Positions 26,564-35,973 are shown, counted from the stretch's first letter. The stretch is 64,000 nt of DNA from Polaromonas sp047303325 (GCF_047303325.1 NZ_JBKBEX010000008.1:1-64000); one strand, 5' to 3'. Numbers and translations are program-made. The notes: generated by a model not told the origin, from the letters alone.

Positions 26564-27457
26564 ATGAGCGAATTGCAAGTTGAACTGGTTCTGGACGCGC
26601 GCAACGGCGTGGGCGAAAGCCCGGTCTGGGACGCTGCCGAACAGGCGCTGTACTGGGTCGACATCCCGGCGCGCCGGCTGTGCCGCTGGAGCGTGGCCGA
26701 TGCCGCGCTGACCGAGTGGCTGGCCCCTGAAATGCCTGCCTGCATCGCCCGCCTGGGCAACACGCGGGACTGGATCGCCGGTGCCGAGAGCGGCGTGTTC
26801 CGCCTGAGCCCCGGCGCCGGCGGCCAGCTGGGTTTTCAGCGGCTTGCCGGCGTGACCCATGCGCAGGCCGGCATGCGTTTTAACGACGGCCGCTGCGACC
26901 GGCAGGGGCGCTTCCTGGCCGGCACCATGCAGATGAACATGGCCGCCGGCGCGCGCGTCGGCAGCATTTACAGCTACCAGGGCGACGGCCTCAAAGTGCT
27001 GCTGGAGGGTTTCATCACGCCCAACGGCATGGCCTTCAGCCCCGACGGCCGCACCATGTACTTGTCCGATTCGCATCCGTCGGTGCAGTCGGTCTGGGCC
27101 TTCGACTACGACACCGCAACCGGCATGCCGTCGAACCGCCGCCTTTTCATCGACATGAACCCGCTGCCCGGGCGGCCCGACGGCGCGGCCGTCGACGCCG
27201 ACGGCTGCTACTGGATCTGCGGCAACGACGCGGGCCTGGTTCATCGCTTCACGCCCGCCGGCAAGCTGGACCGCTCGCTGGCCGTTCCCGTGAAGAAGCC
27301 CGCCATGTGCGCCTTCGGCGGCGCCGGGCTTGACACCCTGTTCGTGACATCGATACGCCCCGAAGGTGTCGATCTCTCTGACCAGCCGCTGGCCGGTGGT
27401 GTGTTCGCGTTGCGCCCCGGCGTGCGCGGGCTGCCCGAAACCGCGTGCCTGTATTAA
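26564..27457 (+). CDS. SMP-30/gluconolactonase-type lactonase
   Basis: Six-bladed beta-propeller metal-dependent lactonase of 297 residues, cytosolic (no signal peptide). Metal-binding family residues are visible: the N-terminal GVGESPVWD with its glutamate, GMRFNDGRCD with the asparagine and aspartate, FITPNGMAFSPDGRTMYLSDS, and the late RPDGAAVDADGCYW. Directly after udh, it most likely opens the glucaro- or galactaro-lactone made by Udh. AGGCACGGG precedes the ATG. Confidence 0.92.
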   Translation: MSELQVELVLDARNGVGESPVWDAAEQALYWVDIPARRLCRWSVADAALTEWLAPEMPACIARLGNTRDWIAGAESGVFRLSPGAGGQLGFQRLAGVTHAQAGMRFNDGRCDRQGRFLAGTMQMNMAAGARVGSIYSYQGDGLKVLLEGFITPNGMAFSPDGRTMYLSDSHPSVQSVWAFDYDTATGMPSNRRLFIDMNPLPGRPDGAAVDADGCYWICGNDAGLVHRFTPAGKLDRSLAVPVKKPAMCAFGGAGLDTLFVTSIRPEGVDLSDQPLAGGVFALRPGVRGLPETACLY

Positions 27458-27520
27458 AAAAAATTCCCGCGACCCTTTTCCCGCTACCTGCTTTCCACCA
27501 CCAACCTTAGAGGATGAGAC

Positions 27521-28492
27521 ATGAAGATTAAAAAAACACTGTTCGCCGTCGCCGCCGCGCTGGCCATGGCGCCGCTGGCCGGCTTCGCCACGGAATTCCG
27601 TTCTTCGGATATTCACCCTGACGGCTACCCCACGGTGGAAGCCGTGAAATTCATGGGCGAGCGGCTCAAAGTGCTGACCAACGGCAAGCACAGCATCAAG
27701 GTGTTCAACAACAGCGCGCTGGGCAGCGAGAAGGACACGATCGAGCAGACCAAGATCGGCGCCCTGGCGATGACGCGCGTGAACATCGCGCCGATGAACA
27801 ACATCTGCCCTGAAACGCAGGTGCCGACCATGCCTTTCCTGTTCCGTTCCAAGGAACACATGCGCCACGTGCTTGACGGCCCTATCGGCGAGCAGATCCT
27901 GGCTTCGTGCGCACCCCAGGGCTTTATCGGCCTGGCGTACTACGACAGCGGCGCGCGCAATCTGTACACGGTCAAAAAGCCCGTTCGCTCGCTTGCCGAC
28001 GCGAAAGGCCTGAAAGTGCGCGTCCAGCAGTCGGACCTCTGGGTCTCCTTGCTCGAAGCCATGGGCGCCAACGCGACACCCATGCCCTTTGGCGAGGTCT
28101 ACACCGCGCTGAAGACGGGCCTGGTTGACGCCGCCGAAAACAACTACCCCTCGTATGAAAGCTCGCGCCATTTTGAAGTGGCCAAGTTTTACTCCATCAC
28201 CGAGCATTCGATGGCGCCCGAGATGCTGCTGTTCTCCAAGCGCACCTGGGACGGCCTGAGCGCGGATGACCAGAAGGCCATCCGCCAGGCGGCCAAGGAA
28301 TCGGTGCCCTACATGCGCAAACTGTGGGACGAGCGCGAAGAAAAATCGCTGGCCACCGTCAAGGCTGGTGGCGCCGAGATCATCCAGGTCGACAAGGTGT
28401 CTTTCCAGAACGCCATGAAGCCTGTTTATGACAAGTTCATCACCGACGCGGCGCTCAAGGGCCTCGTCAAACGGATCCAGGACACCAAGTAA
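27521..28492 (+). CDS. TRAP transporter solute-binding protein (DctP family), probable uronate/aldarate receptor
   Basis: Periplasmic receptor of 323 residues with a signal peptide (MKIKKTLFAVAAALAMAP, cleavage near GFATE). Hallmarks are DIHPDGYPTVEAVKF, PTMPFLFRSKEHMRHV, the ligand arginine region LKVRVQQSDLWV and DAAENNYPSYESSRHFEV. The IHPDGYP and AENN-PSYES blocks recur in the receptor at 37231, showing they are paralogues. It heads the only complete TRAP set in the window (dctP-dctQ-dctM), and the operon context points to hexuronates or aldarates. A strong hairpin separates it from dctQ. Confidence 0.93.
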   Translation: MKIKKTLFAVAAALAMAPLAGFATEFRSSDIHPDGYPTVEAVKFMGERLKVLTNGKHSIKVFNNSALGSEKDTIEQTKIGALAMTRVNIAPMNNICPETQVPTMPFLFRSKEHMRHVLDGPIGEQILASCAPQGFIGLAYYDSGARNLYTVKKPVRSLADAKGLKVRVQQSDLWVSLLEAMGANATPMPFGEVYTALKTGLVDAAENNYPSYESSRHFEVAKFYSITEHSMAPEMLLFSKRTWDGLSADDQKAIRQAAKESVPYMRKLWDEREEKSLATVKAGGAEIIQVDKVSFQNAMKPVYDKFITDAALKGLVKRIQDTK

Positions 28493-28502
28493 GCCCTGAT
28501 CC

Positions 28503-28533
28503 CGCGCCGGCCCGTTTGCGGCCGGCGCGTTTT
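28503..28533 (+). terminator. Intra-operon terminator or attenuator between dctP and dctQ
   Basis: A perfect 10-bp GC stem (CGCGCCGGCC / GGCCGGCGCG, 7-nt loop) is followed by TTTT. It lies 10 nt past the receptor stop and would allow more receptor than permease mRNA. Confidence 0.75.
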
Positions 28534-28595
28534 ACGGCAATTCCTGCCGCTTGGAAAAATTTCACTGGGGCGGCCTTTACCTCCGCACTTTATTT

Positions 28596-29084
28596 ATGTA
28601 CACAAAAATTTGTCGCCGGCTCGCCCGGACTTGCATGTGGCTGGGCATTTTCGGCCTTGTGGCGGTGATTTGCGCCGTCAGCTGGCAGGTCTTCGGCCGT
28701 TATGTCCTGAACAACACCCCCACCTGGGCGGAGAGCCTGGCCTTGCTGCTGGTGCTGTATGTCACGATGCTCGGCACGGCTGTGGGCGTTCGTGATGCCG
28801 GCCACATCGGGCTGGAATCTTTTCTGGTTCTCGCACCGGAAAACATTCGCCTGAAGATGGAATACCTGATCCACGCGCTGGTGTTGCTGTTCGGCGCGGC
28901 CATGGCCTACAACTGCGCCTCGCTGGCCCAGTCCGTATGGAGCTATCGCTTGCCCACCCTGTGGATTTCCGAGGGATGGCGCTATGTTCCCGCAACCATT
29001 GCGGGCGTTCTCATTGTGATGTTCTCCATCGAGCACATCATCGCGCTCGCCAAGGGCGAAGAAGTCGAACCAGCCTGGGGCTAA
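28596..29084 (+). CDS. TRAP transporter small permease (DctQ)
   Basis: Inner-membrane small subunit of the TRAP transporter. The protein is about 162 residues with four hydrophobic segments: the first near WLGIFGLVAVICAVSWQVFG, then LALLLVLYVTMLGTAVGV, LIHALVLLFGAAMAY and ATIAGVLIVMFSIEHII. The conserved RYVLNNTPTWAESLA and H-rich GHIGLE blocks of DctQ are present. The start is uncertain: ATG at 28596 is chosen, with an in-frame TTG at 28551 as alternative, and neither has a good ribosome site. It sits 7 nt before dctM. Confidence 0.9.
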   Translation: MYTKICRRLARTCMWLGIFGLVAVICAVSWQVFGRYVLNNTPTWAESLALLLVLYVTMLGTAVGVRDAGHIGLESFLVLAPENIRLKMEYLIHALVLLFGAAMAYNCASLAQSVWSYRLPTLWISEGWRYVPATIAGVLIVMFSIEHIIALAKGEEVEPAWG

Positions 29085-29091
29085 AAAAATC

Positions 29092-30390
29092 ATGACTATC
29101 CCATTGTTGATACTTTGTATTTCCTTCACGCTCTTTCTTTTGCTGGGCGTGCCGGTAGCGTTTTCCATCGGCCTGTCCGCGCTGGCCACGCTGCTGTACG
29201 AAGGCCTGCCGCTGGCGGTTGGCTTCCAGCAGATGACCTCGGGCATGGGCATCTTTTCCTTTCTCGCGATTCCGTTTTTCATCTTCGCCGGTGAGCTGAT
29301 GTTGTACGGCGGCATCGCCGACCGCATCGTCAACCTGGCGCGCAACCTGGTGGGCCATGTGCGCGGCGGCCTGGGCATGTCCAACGTCGTGGCCTGCACG
29401 CTGTTCGGCGGCGTTTCCGGCTCCCCTGTTGCGGACGTGTCCGCCATGGGCGCCGTGATGATCCCGATGATGAAAAAAGAGGGCTACCACGCGGACTACG
29501 CGGTCAACGTGACCACGCATGCCGCACTGGTGGGCGCCCTGATGCCGACCAGCCACAACCTGATCATTTATTCGCTGGCTGCCGGCGGCAAGGTTTCCAT
29601 TGCCGCGCTGATCCTGGCAGCCCTGCTGCCCGCTGCCATCCTGACCATCTGCAACCTGGCGGCGGCCTATCTGGTCGCCGTGAAACGCGGTTATCCGGCC
29701 GGCAGTTTCCCGGGATGGGAGATTGTCTGGCGTTCGCTCGCCGCGGCACTGCCGGGCCTGATGATCGTCGTGCTGATTCTCGGCGGCATTTTGTCGGGTA
29801 TCTTCACCGCCACCGAATCGGCCGCCGTTGCGGTGCTGTATGCGCTGGCGCTGACCATCTTCGTCTACCGCACGCTCAAGTGGGAACACTTCATCAAGGC
29901 CGCCTCCAAGGCCGTCAAGACCACCGGTGTCATCCTGCTGCTGATCGGTATTTCCAGCACCTTCGGTTACCTCATCAGCCTGTACGGTGTGGCCGAGCTG
30001 ACGGGCCAGATGCTGTCCCAAATCAGCAGCACGCCCTGGGTGATCTTCCTGTTGATCAACATCATCCTGTTCGTGTTGGGCACCTTCCTGGACATGGCCG
30101 CCACCATCCTGCTGTGCACGCCGATTTTCCTGCCGATTGCCCAGCACTACGGTATGAGCTCGGTGCAGTTCGGCATCGTGATGCTGATCAACTGCGCGCT
30201 GGGCCTGAACACGCCGCCAGTGGGCACCACCCAGTTCGTGGGTTGCGCCATAGGCGGGGTGTCCGTGGGCACGGTGATGCGCACCATCTGGCCTTTCTAC
30301 GGCGCGCTGATTTTTGCGCTGGCACTGGTCACGTTTGTTCCGGCCTTCTCCATGTGGCTGCCCAGCCTCTACATGACGGTCGGTCAGTAA
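29092..30390 (+). CDS. TRAP transporter large permease (DctM)
   Basis: Inner-membrane ion-coupled transport subunit of 432 residues with about twelve hydrophobic segments. Family signatures are GVPVAFSIGLSALATLL, LAIPFFIFAGELM, LFGGVSGSPVADVSAMG and, near the end, INCALGLNTPPVGTTQFVG. The length is typical for DctM (about 425). It works with the DctQ gene just upstream and the receptor before it, importing the sugar acid with sodium or protons. It is followed 14 nt later by garD. Confidence 0.95.
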   Translation: MTIPLLILCISFTLFLLLGVPVAFSIGLSALATLLYEGLPLAVGFQQMTSGMGIFSFLAIPFFIFAGELMLYGGIADRIVNLARNLVGHVRGGLGMSNVVACTLFGGVSGSPVADVSAMGAVMIPMMKKEGYHADYAVNVTTHAALVGALMPTSHNLIIYSLAAGGKVSIAALILAALLPAAILTICNLAAAYLVAVKRGYPAGSFPGWEIVWRSLAAALPGLMIVVLILGGILSGIFTATESAAVAVLYALALTIFVYRTLKWEHFIKAASKAVKTTGVILLLIGISSTFGYLISLYGVAELTGQMLSQISSTPWVIFLLINIILFVLGTFLDMAATILLCTPIFLPIAQHYGMSSVQFGIVMLINCALGLNTPPVGTTQFVGCAIGGVSVGTVMRTIWPFYGALIFALALVTFVPAFSMWLPSLYMTVGQ

Positions 30391-30404
30391 GGAAATCGCA
30401 CGCC

Positions 30405-31979
30405 ATGGCCGCACCGCTTCACATCCGCATGCATCCTCGCGACAACGTCGCGATCGTCGCCAACGACGGCGGCCTGCCCGAGGGCAGCGTTTTTGAGGGC
30501 GGCCTGCGGCTGGTGGAGCGTGTGCCCCAGGGCCACAAGGTCGCGCTGGTGGACCTGCCCAAGGGCACGGCGGTGCTACGCTACAACGTGCCCATAGGCT
30601 ACGCGCTCAAAGACATCCCGGCAGGCAGCTGGGTGCATGAGCGACTGCTGCAGATGCCCGACGCGCGCACGCTGGACAATCTGCCCAAAGCCACGGTGCG
30701 GCCCGAGCCGCTGCCGGCGCTGGAAGGCTATACCTTCGAGGGCTTTCGCAACCCGGACGGCTCGGTCGGCAGCCGCAACATCCTGGCCGTCACCACCACG
30801 GTGCAGTGCGTGGCCGGCGTGGTGGACTTCGCCGTCCAGCGCATCAAGGCCGAGCTGCTGCCGCGTTTCCCCAATGTCGACGACGTGGTGGGGCTGGAGC
30901 ACACCTACGGCTGCGGCGTGGCGATTGATGCGCCCGACGCCATCATCCCCATCCGCACCCTGCGCAACATCAGCCTGAACCCGAACTTCGGCGGCGAGGT
31001 CATGGTGGTGAGCCTGGGCTGCGAGAAGCTGCAGCCCGAGCGCCTGCTGCCGCCGGGCAGCATACAGATCGTCGACGAGCGTAATGTGGCCGACGTGGGC
31101 ACCAGCGCCGAAGCCAAGCTGGACGTGGTCTGCCTGCAGTCCGAGAACCATATCGGCTTTATGTCCATGATTGATTCGATCATGGAAACCGCCTTGCTGC
31201 ACCTGGAGCGGCTCAATGCGCGCAGGCGCGAGACGGTGCCCGCCAGCGAGCTGGTGGTCGGCGTGCAGTGCGGCGGCAGCGACGCGTTTTCCGGCGTAAC
31301 CGCGAACCCTGCAGTGGGCTTTGCCACCGACCTGCTGGTGCGGGCCGGCGCGACGGTGATGTTCTCCGAGACCACTGAAGTGCGCGACGGCATAGACCAG
31401 CTGACCTCGCGGGCCAGCACACCGGAAGTGGCCGAGGCCATGATCCGTGAAATGGCCTGGTACGACGCCTACCTCAAAAAAGGGCAGGTGGATCGCAGCG
31501 CCAACACCACGCCGGGCAACAAAAAAGGCGGACTTTCCAACATTGTTGAAAAAGCCATGGGTTCCATTGTGAAATCGGGCAGTGCGCCCATCAGCGGCGT
31601 GCTCTCGCCCGGCGAGAAGGTCAAACAAAAAGGCCTGATCTACGCCGCAACGCCCGCCAGCGACTTTATCTGCGGCACGCTGCAGTTGGCCGCGGGCATC
31701 AACATCCATGTGTTCACCACAGGCCGCGGCACGCCTTACGGCCTGGCAGAAGTGCCGGTCATCAAGGTGGCCACGCGCAGCGACCTGGCGCGGCGCTGGC
31801 ACGACCTGATGGACATCAATGCCGGGCGCATCGCCGACGGTGACGCCACGATTGAAGAGGTCGGCTGGGAGCTGTTCCGCTTCATGCTGGACGTGGCCAG
31901 CGGGCGCAAAAAAACCTGGGCCGAGCACTGGAAGCTGCACAACGCGCTGGTGCTGTTCAACCCGGCGCCCATCACCTGA
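30405..31979 (+). CDS. garD: Galactarate dehydratase
   Basis: Cytosolic enzyme that dehydrates galactarate to 5-dehydro-4-deoxy-D-glucarate. The 524-residue length matches GarD (523) rather than the slightly shorter altronate dehydratases. An N-terminal SAF-like domain (residues 1-90) contains HPRDNVAIV and VPIGYALKDIP. The UxaA/GarD catalytic domain follows, with GSRNILAVTTTVQC, EHTYGCGV, GCEKLQPERLL and GVQCGGSDAFSG; its conserved cysteines and histidine could bind iron. I start at the ATG at 30405, just after the dctM stop; the longer open frame upstream is antisense-type noise over dctM. Confidence 0.95.
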   Translation: MAAPLHIRMHPRDNVAIVANDGGLPEGSVFEGGLRLVERVPQGHKVALVDLPKGTAVLRYNVPIGYALKDIPAGSWVHERLLQMPDARTLDNLPKATVRPEPLPALEGYTFEGFRNPDGSVGSRNILAVTTTVQCVAGVVDFAVQRIKAELLPRFPNVDDVVGLEHTYGCGVAIDAPDAIIPIRTLRNISLNPNFGGEVMVVSLGCEKLQPERLLPPGSIQIVDERNVADVGTSAEAKLDVVCLQSENHIGFMSMIDSIMETALLHLERLNARRRETVPASELVVGVQCGGSDAFSGVTANPAVGFATDLLVRAGATVMFSETTEVRDGIDQLTSRASTPEVAEAMIREMAWYDAYLKKGQVDRSANTTPGNKKGGLSNIVEKAMGSIVKSGSAPISGVLSPGEKVKQKGLIYAATPASDFICGTLQLAAGINIHVFTTGRGTPYGLAEVPVIKVATRSDLARRWHDLMDINAGRIADGDATIEEVGWELFRFMLDVASGRKKTWAEHWKLHNALVLFNPAPIT

Positions 31980-32026
31980 GCTTGAACCTGAACCGCATCC
32001 ACAACACAAACAGAAGGAGACAGACC

Positions 32027-33130
32027 ATGGTCATCATTCCATCCGGCTTGCGCGTGCTGGGCCCGGCCTTTCGGCCGCTGGTAGCGGCATGTTTTGCGCT
32101 AGCGGCCGGCGCGGCTTCGGCCGCTACCTGGGTCTATGTGTCAAACGCCGACAGCCAGGAGATCTCGGTGCTCGAGCTGGACCGCGCCCAGGGCACGCTC
32201 AAGCCGGTGGAAACCGTGAACGTGGGCGGCACTGTGATGCCCATGGCCGTGAGCCCGGACAAGCGTTTTCTGTATGCGGCACTGCGCTCGCAGCCTTTCC
32301 GTGCCGTCAGCTTCGCCATCGACGGCGCCAGCGGCAAGCTTCGCAAGCTGGGCGAGGCGCCCCTGGCCGACAGCATGGCCAACATCGATACCGACCTGAC
32401 GGGCCGTTGGCTTTTCGCGGCGTCCTATCCCGGCCACAAGATCACCGTCAACGCCATCGACAAAGAGGGGAAGGTAGGCGCCATCCAGCAGCTGATTCCC
32501 GGGATCGCCAATGCGCACGCCATCCACGCGGACTCGGCCAACCGCTTTGTGCTGGCCACCAGCCTGGGCAACGACAACGTCTCGAGCTGGCGCTTTGATG
32601 CCGCTACCGGCGTGCTCTCCTCCAACGACCCGGCGCTGACCACCAGCGCTGCAAAATCCGGCCCGCGCCATTTTGTCTGGGACAAGACACAACGTTTCGT
32701 TTACCTGCTGGACGAACTGGACGCGCAACTCCATGTGTTCGCCTGGGACGGCGCGCGCGGCACGCTCAAGCTGCTGCAGACCCGTACAACGCTGCCGGCC
32801 GGCTTCACCGATAAGCCCTGGGCCGCCGACCTGCACCTTACGCCCGACGGCCGCTACCTTTATGCATCGGAGCGCACCTCCAGCACGCTGTCGGCATTTC
32901 GTGTCGACGCCGCCACCGGCCTGCTGGAGCCTCTAGGCCAGACGCCCACCGAAAAGACTCCGCGCGGTTTCGCCATCGATGCGCAGGGACGCTACCTGAT
33001 CGCGGCGGGCCAGGACTCGCACAGCGTGTCGGTGTACGCCATTGATGGCGCGACCGGCGCGCTGGGCGCGCCCAAGCGCCTGCCCGTCGGCAAGAACCCG
33101 AACTGGATTGAAATTGTCGAGATGCCCTGA
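32027..33130 (+). CDS. Secreted lactonase, 7-bladed beta-propeller (YbhE/Pgl-like)
   Basis: A 367-residue protein of the 6-phosphogluconolactonase/lactonase beta-propeller family. It begins with a signal peptide (cleavage near GAASAA), so unlike cytosolic Pgl it should act in the periplasm. Propeller repeats show the spaced pattern ISVLELDRAQGTLKPVE, SFAIDGASGKLRKLG and VYAIDGATGALG. DLHLTPDGRYLYASERTSSTLSAF and the GKNPNWIEIV end fit the family. AAGGAG precedes the ATG at 32027. In this operon it may open aldarolactones before uptake. Confidence 0.88.
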   Translation: MVIIPSGLRVLGPAFRPLVAACFALAAGAASAATWVYVSNADSQEISVLELDRAQGTLKPVETVNVGGTVMPMAVSPDKRFLYAALRSQPFRAVSFAIDGASGKLRKLGEAPLADSMANIDTDLTGRWLFAASYPGHKITVNAIDKEGKVGAIQQLIPGIANAHAIHADSANRFVLATSLGNDNVSSWRFDAATGVLSSNDPALTTSAAKSGPRHFVWDKTQRFVYLLDELDAQLHVFAWDGARGTLKLLQTRTTLPAGFTDKPWAADLHLTPDGRYLYASERTSSTLSAFRVDAATGLLEPLGQTPTEKTPRGFAIDAQGRYLIAAGQDSHSVSVYAIDGATGALGAPKRLPVGKNPNWIEIVEMP

Positions 33131-33180
33131 GCGCGTGAATCGCCCGGCAACTTTTATCTGACACACACAAAGGACTCATC

Positions 33181-34176
33181 ATGATGCAACGCCGCACCCT
33201 GCTCAATACCGCGCTGGCCGCCATGGCCGGCGGCTTTTCAACGCTTCCCGCATTCGCGCAGGGCAACTGGCCGACCGGCAAGCCCATCACCTACCTCGTG
33301 CCCTTCGCCGCGGGCGGCACCACTGACGTGCTGGGCCGGCTGATCGGGCAGAAGCTCGGCACCGCGCTGGGCACCACCATCATCGTCGACAACAAGCCCG
33401 GGGCCGGCGGCAGCGTCGGTTCGGAAGTCGGCTCGCGCGCCGCGCCGGACGGCTACACGCTGGTGGGCGGCACGGTCAGCTCGCATGCGATCAATGTGAG
33501 CCTCTATCCCAAGATCGGCTACGACCCGATCAAGTCCTTTGTGCCCGTCACGCTGATAGGCACCAACCCGCTGGTGCTGGTGGTCAACCAGGCCAGCCCC
33601 TACAAGACCTTGAAGGACGTGATCGAGGCCAGCAAAGGGAAAAGCGGCGGCCTGTCGTCCGCCTCGGCCGGGACCGGCACCTCGCAACACCTTTCGCTGG
33701 AGTTGCTGGCCTTTCGCTCCGGCGTGAAGTTCACGCACGTGCCTTACAAGGGCAGCGGCCCCGCCATCCAGGACGTGATAGGCGGGCAGGTCGATATGAT
33801 GTTCGACACCAGCGTCGTGGCGGCGCCGCATGTGCAAAGCGGCAAGCTGCGCGCGATCGCGGTGACTTCCGCCAGCCGGCTGGCTTCCATGCCGGATGTG
33901 CCGACGGTGGCCGAATCCGGCCTGCCGGGCCTGGCCAATTTTGAAGTGCTGTCCTGGCAGGCGATTTTTGCGCCGGCGGGAACGCCCGCTCCCATGGTCG
34001 ATCGCCTGCACAAGGAAATCGGCCGCATCCTGGCGGAACCCGAGATGCAGGGAAAACTCAAAGGCTTCGGCATGGAGCCGGCCAACATGACGACGGCCCA
34101 GATCGCCGCCTTCCAGCGCGCGGAAGTGGCCAAGTGGGCACAGGTCATCAAGGCCGCGAACATCAAGGCCGAATAG
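33181..34176 (+). CDS. Bug-family (TctC) periplasmic solute receptor
   Basis: A 331-residue receptor with a signal peptide (MMQRRTLLNTALAAMAGG, cleavage after PAFAQ). Bug blocks are intact: ITYLVPFAAGGTTDVLGR, VDNKPGAGGSVGSEV, APDGYTLVGG and HVPYKGSGPAIQDVIGGQVDMMFD. AAGGA precedes tandem ATG codons, so the start may be 33181 or 33184. It lies between the secreted lactonase and garL. Its operon position suggests a sugar-acid ligand; no TctAB partner is present. Confidence 0.93.
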   Translation: MMQRRTLLNTALAAMAGGFSTLPAFAQGNWPTGKPITYLVPFAAGGTTDVLGRLIGQKLGTALGTTIIVDNKPGAGGSVGSEVGSRAAPDGYTLVGGTVSSHAINVSLYPKIGYDPIKSFVPVTLIGTNPLVLVVNQASPYKTLKDVIEASKGKSGGLSSASAGTGTSQHLSLELLAFRSGVKFTHVPYKGSGPAIQDVIGGQVDMMFDTSVVAAPHVQSGKLRAIAVTSASRLASMPDVPTVAESGLPGLANFEVLSWQAIFAPAGTPAPMVDRLHKEIGRILAEPEMQGKLKGFGMEPANMTTAQIAAFQRAEVAKWAQVIKAANIKAE

Positions 34177-34245
34177 AGCTTGCCCGGCGCCCGCTTGCAA
34201 ACCGCCCGCAAACCGAACCAACAGACATCGTAGAAGCAAACCACC

Positions 34246-35028
34246 ATGACACAAGCAACTCCCTACCAATCCTTTCCCAACAGCTTCAAGCGAGACCTGC
34301 TGGCCGGCAAAAAACTGATCGGCTGCTGGTCATCCCTGGCCAACGCCATCACCACCGAGGTGCTGGGCGTGGCCGGTTTCGACTGGATCCTGCTGGACGG
34401 CGAGCATTCGCCCAACGACGTGGGCACTTTCATTCCCCAGCTGATGGCGCTCAAGGACAGCCCAAGCGCGCCCTTTGTGCGCCCCACCAGCAACAACGAG
34501 GTCGAGATCAAGCGCCTGCTCGATGCCGGCTTCTACAACTTCCTGGTGCCCTTTGTCGAAAGCGCCGATGAAGCGCGGCGCGCGGTGGCCGCCACACGCT
34601 ACCCGCCGCAGGGCGTGCGCGGCGTGTCGGTTTCGCAGCGCAGCAACCGCTACGGCACTGTGCCCGACTACTTCAAGGGCATCAACGACCAGATTTGCGT
34701 CGCGGTGCAGATTGAAAGCAGCGCCGGTGTCGCGGCCGCGCGCGCGATTGCCGAAACAGAGGGTGTGGACTGCATTTTTGTCGGCCCCTCGGACCTGGCC
34801 GCCGGCCTGGGCCACCTGGGCAACGCGAGCCATCCCGATGTACAGAAAGCCATCGCCGGCGTGTTCGCCGACGCCAAGGCCTGCGGCAAGCCTACGGGCA
34901 TCCTCGCGCCGGTGGAAGCCGACGCGCGGCGCTACATGGAGATGGGCGCCACCTTTGTCGCCGTGGGCAGCGACCTCGGCGTGTTCCGCTCCGCCACGCA
35001 AGCGCTGCACGACCGTTATCGCACTTAA
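34246..35028 (+). CDS. garL: 2-dehydro-3-deoxyglucarate (5-keto-4-deoxyglucarate) aldolase
   Basis: HpcH/HpaI class II aldolase that splits 5-dehydro-4-deoxy-D-glucarate into pyruvate and tartronate semialdehyde. The 260-residue barrel has the metal and pyruvate-binding set: GFDWILLDGEHSPNDV (catalytic histidine), VRPTSNN with its arginine, the FYNFLVPFVES strand, VQIESSAGV and FVGPSDLAAGLGHLGNASHPDV. The stretch GILAPVEADARRYMEMG and the following GVFRSATQ match E. coli GarL closely, so the specific name is well supported. It is followed by garR, the next enzyme. Confidence 0.96.
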   Translation: MTQATPYQSFPNSFKRDLLAGKKLIGCWSSLANAITTEVLGVAGFDWILLDGEHSPNDVGTFIPQLMALKDSPSAPFVRPTSNNEVEIKRLLDAGFYNFLVPFVESADEARRAVAATRYPPQGVRGVSVSQRSNRYGTVPDYFKGINDQICVAVQIESSAGVAAARAIAETEGVDCIFVGPSDLAAGLGHLGNASHPDVQKAIAGVFADAKACGKPTGILAPVEADARRYMEMGATFVAVGSDLGVFRSATQALHDRYRT

Positions 35029-35082
35029 CGCGCCTGAGGGGCGCAGTGTTTTTTTGACTGAATTTTTGACTGGAGTATTTCA

Positions 35083-35973
35083 ATGAGCAAGCTTGGATTT
35101 ATCGGCCTGGGCATCATGGGCAGCCCTATGGCGGCGCACCTGATCGCGGCGGGGCACGAAGTTTTCATGAACACGCGGGGCAAGGTGCCAGCGGAACTTC
35201 TGACCGGTAAGGGCAAGGCCTGCGATTCCATCACCGATGTCGTCAAGCAGGCGGACATCATCTTCCTGATGCTGCCCGATACCCCCGACGTGGCCAAGGT
35301 GCTGTTCGGCGAAGGCGGCGTGGCCGGCGCGCTGACCAAGGGCAAGACGGTGGTGGACATGAGTTCCATCTCGCCCATGGACACCAAGGAGTTCGCCCAA
35401 AAAATCAACGCCCTGGGCTGCGACTACCTGGACGCACCGGTGTCGGGCGGCGAGGTCGGCGCCAAGGCGGCCAGCCTCACCATCATGGTGGGCGGCTCGC
35501 AGGCGGCCTTCGACCTCGTCAAGCCGCTGTTCGAGTTGATGGGCAAAAACATCACGCTGGTGGGCGGCAACGGCGACGGCCAGACCTGCAAGGTGGCCAA
35601 CCAGATCATCGTGGCGCTGAACATCGCGGCCGTCGGCGAAGCCCTGCTGTTCGCCAGCAAGGCTGGCGCCGACCCGGCCAAGGTGCGCCAGGCGCTGATG
35701 GGTGGCTTTGCCTCCTCGCGCATCCTGGAAGTGCATGGCGAGCGCATGATCAAGCGCACCTTCGCGCCGGGTTTCCGCATCGGCCTGCACCAGAAGGATT
35801 TGAACCTCGCGCTCAGCGGCGCGCGCACCCTGGGCCTGGCCCTGCCGCAAACGGCGGGCGCCGCCCAGCTGATGCAGGCCTGCGCCGCCAACGGCATGCA
35901 GGACCTGGACCATTCCGCACTGGTGCGGGCGCTGGAATTGCTGGGCAACCACGAAGTCGCCAAATCGGCATAA
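35083..35973 (+). CDS. garR: 2-hydroxy-3-oxopropionate (tartronate semialdehyde) reductase
   Basis: NADH-linked beta-hydroxyacid dehydrogenase of 296 residues that reduces tartronate semialdehyde to D-glycerate. It has the N-terminal dinucleotide motif GFIGLGIMGSPMA, the DMSSISPMDTKEFA strand, the substrate signature YLDAPVSGGEVGA and the catalytic lysine in GQTCKVANQIIV. The C-terminal helical domain ends with the usual DLDHSALVRALE. It completes the garD-garL-garR route; no glycerate kinase follows within the window. Confidence 0.96.
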   Translation: MSKLGFIGLGIMGSPMAAHLIAAGHEVFMNTRGKVPAELLTGKGKACDSITDVVKQADIIFLMLPDTPDVAKVLFGEGGVAGALTKGKTVVDMSSISPMDTKEFAQKINALGCDYLDAPVSGGEVGAKAASLTIMVGGSQAAFDLVKPLFELMGKNITLVGGNGDGQTCKVANQIIVALNIAAVGEALLFASKAGADPAKVRQALMGGFASSRILEVHGERMIKRTFAPGFRIGLHQKDLNLALSGARTLGLALPQTAGAAQLMQACAANGMQDLDHSALVRALELLGNHEVAKSA

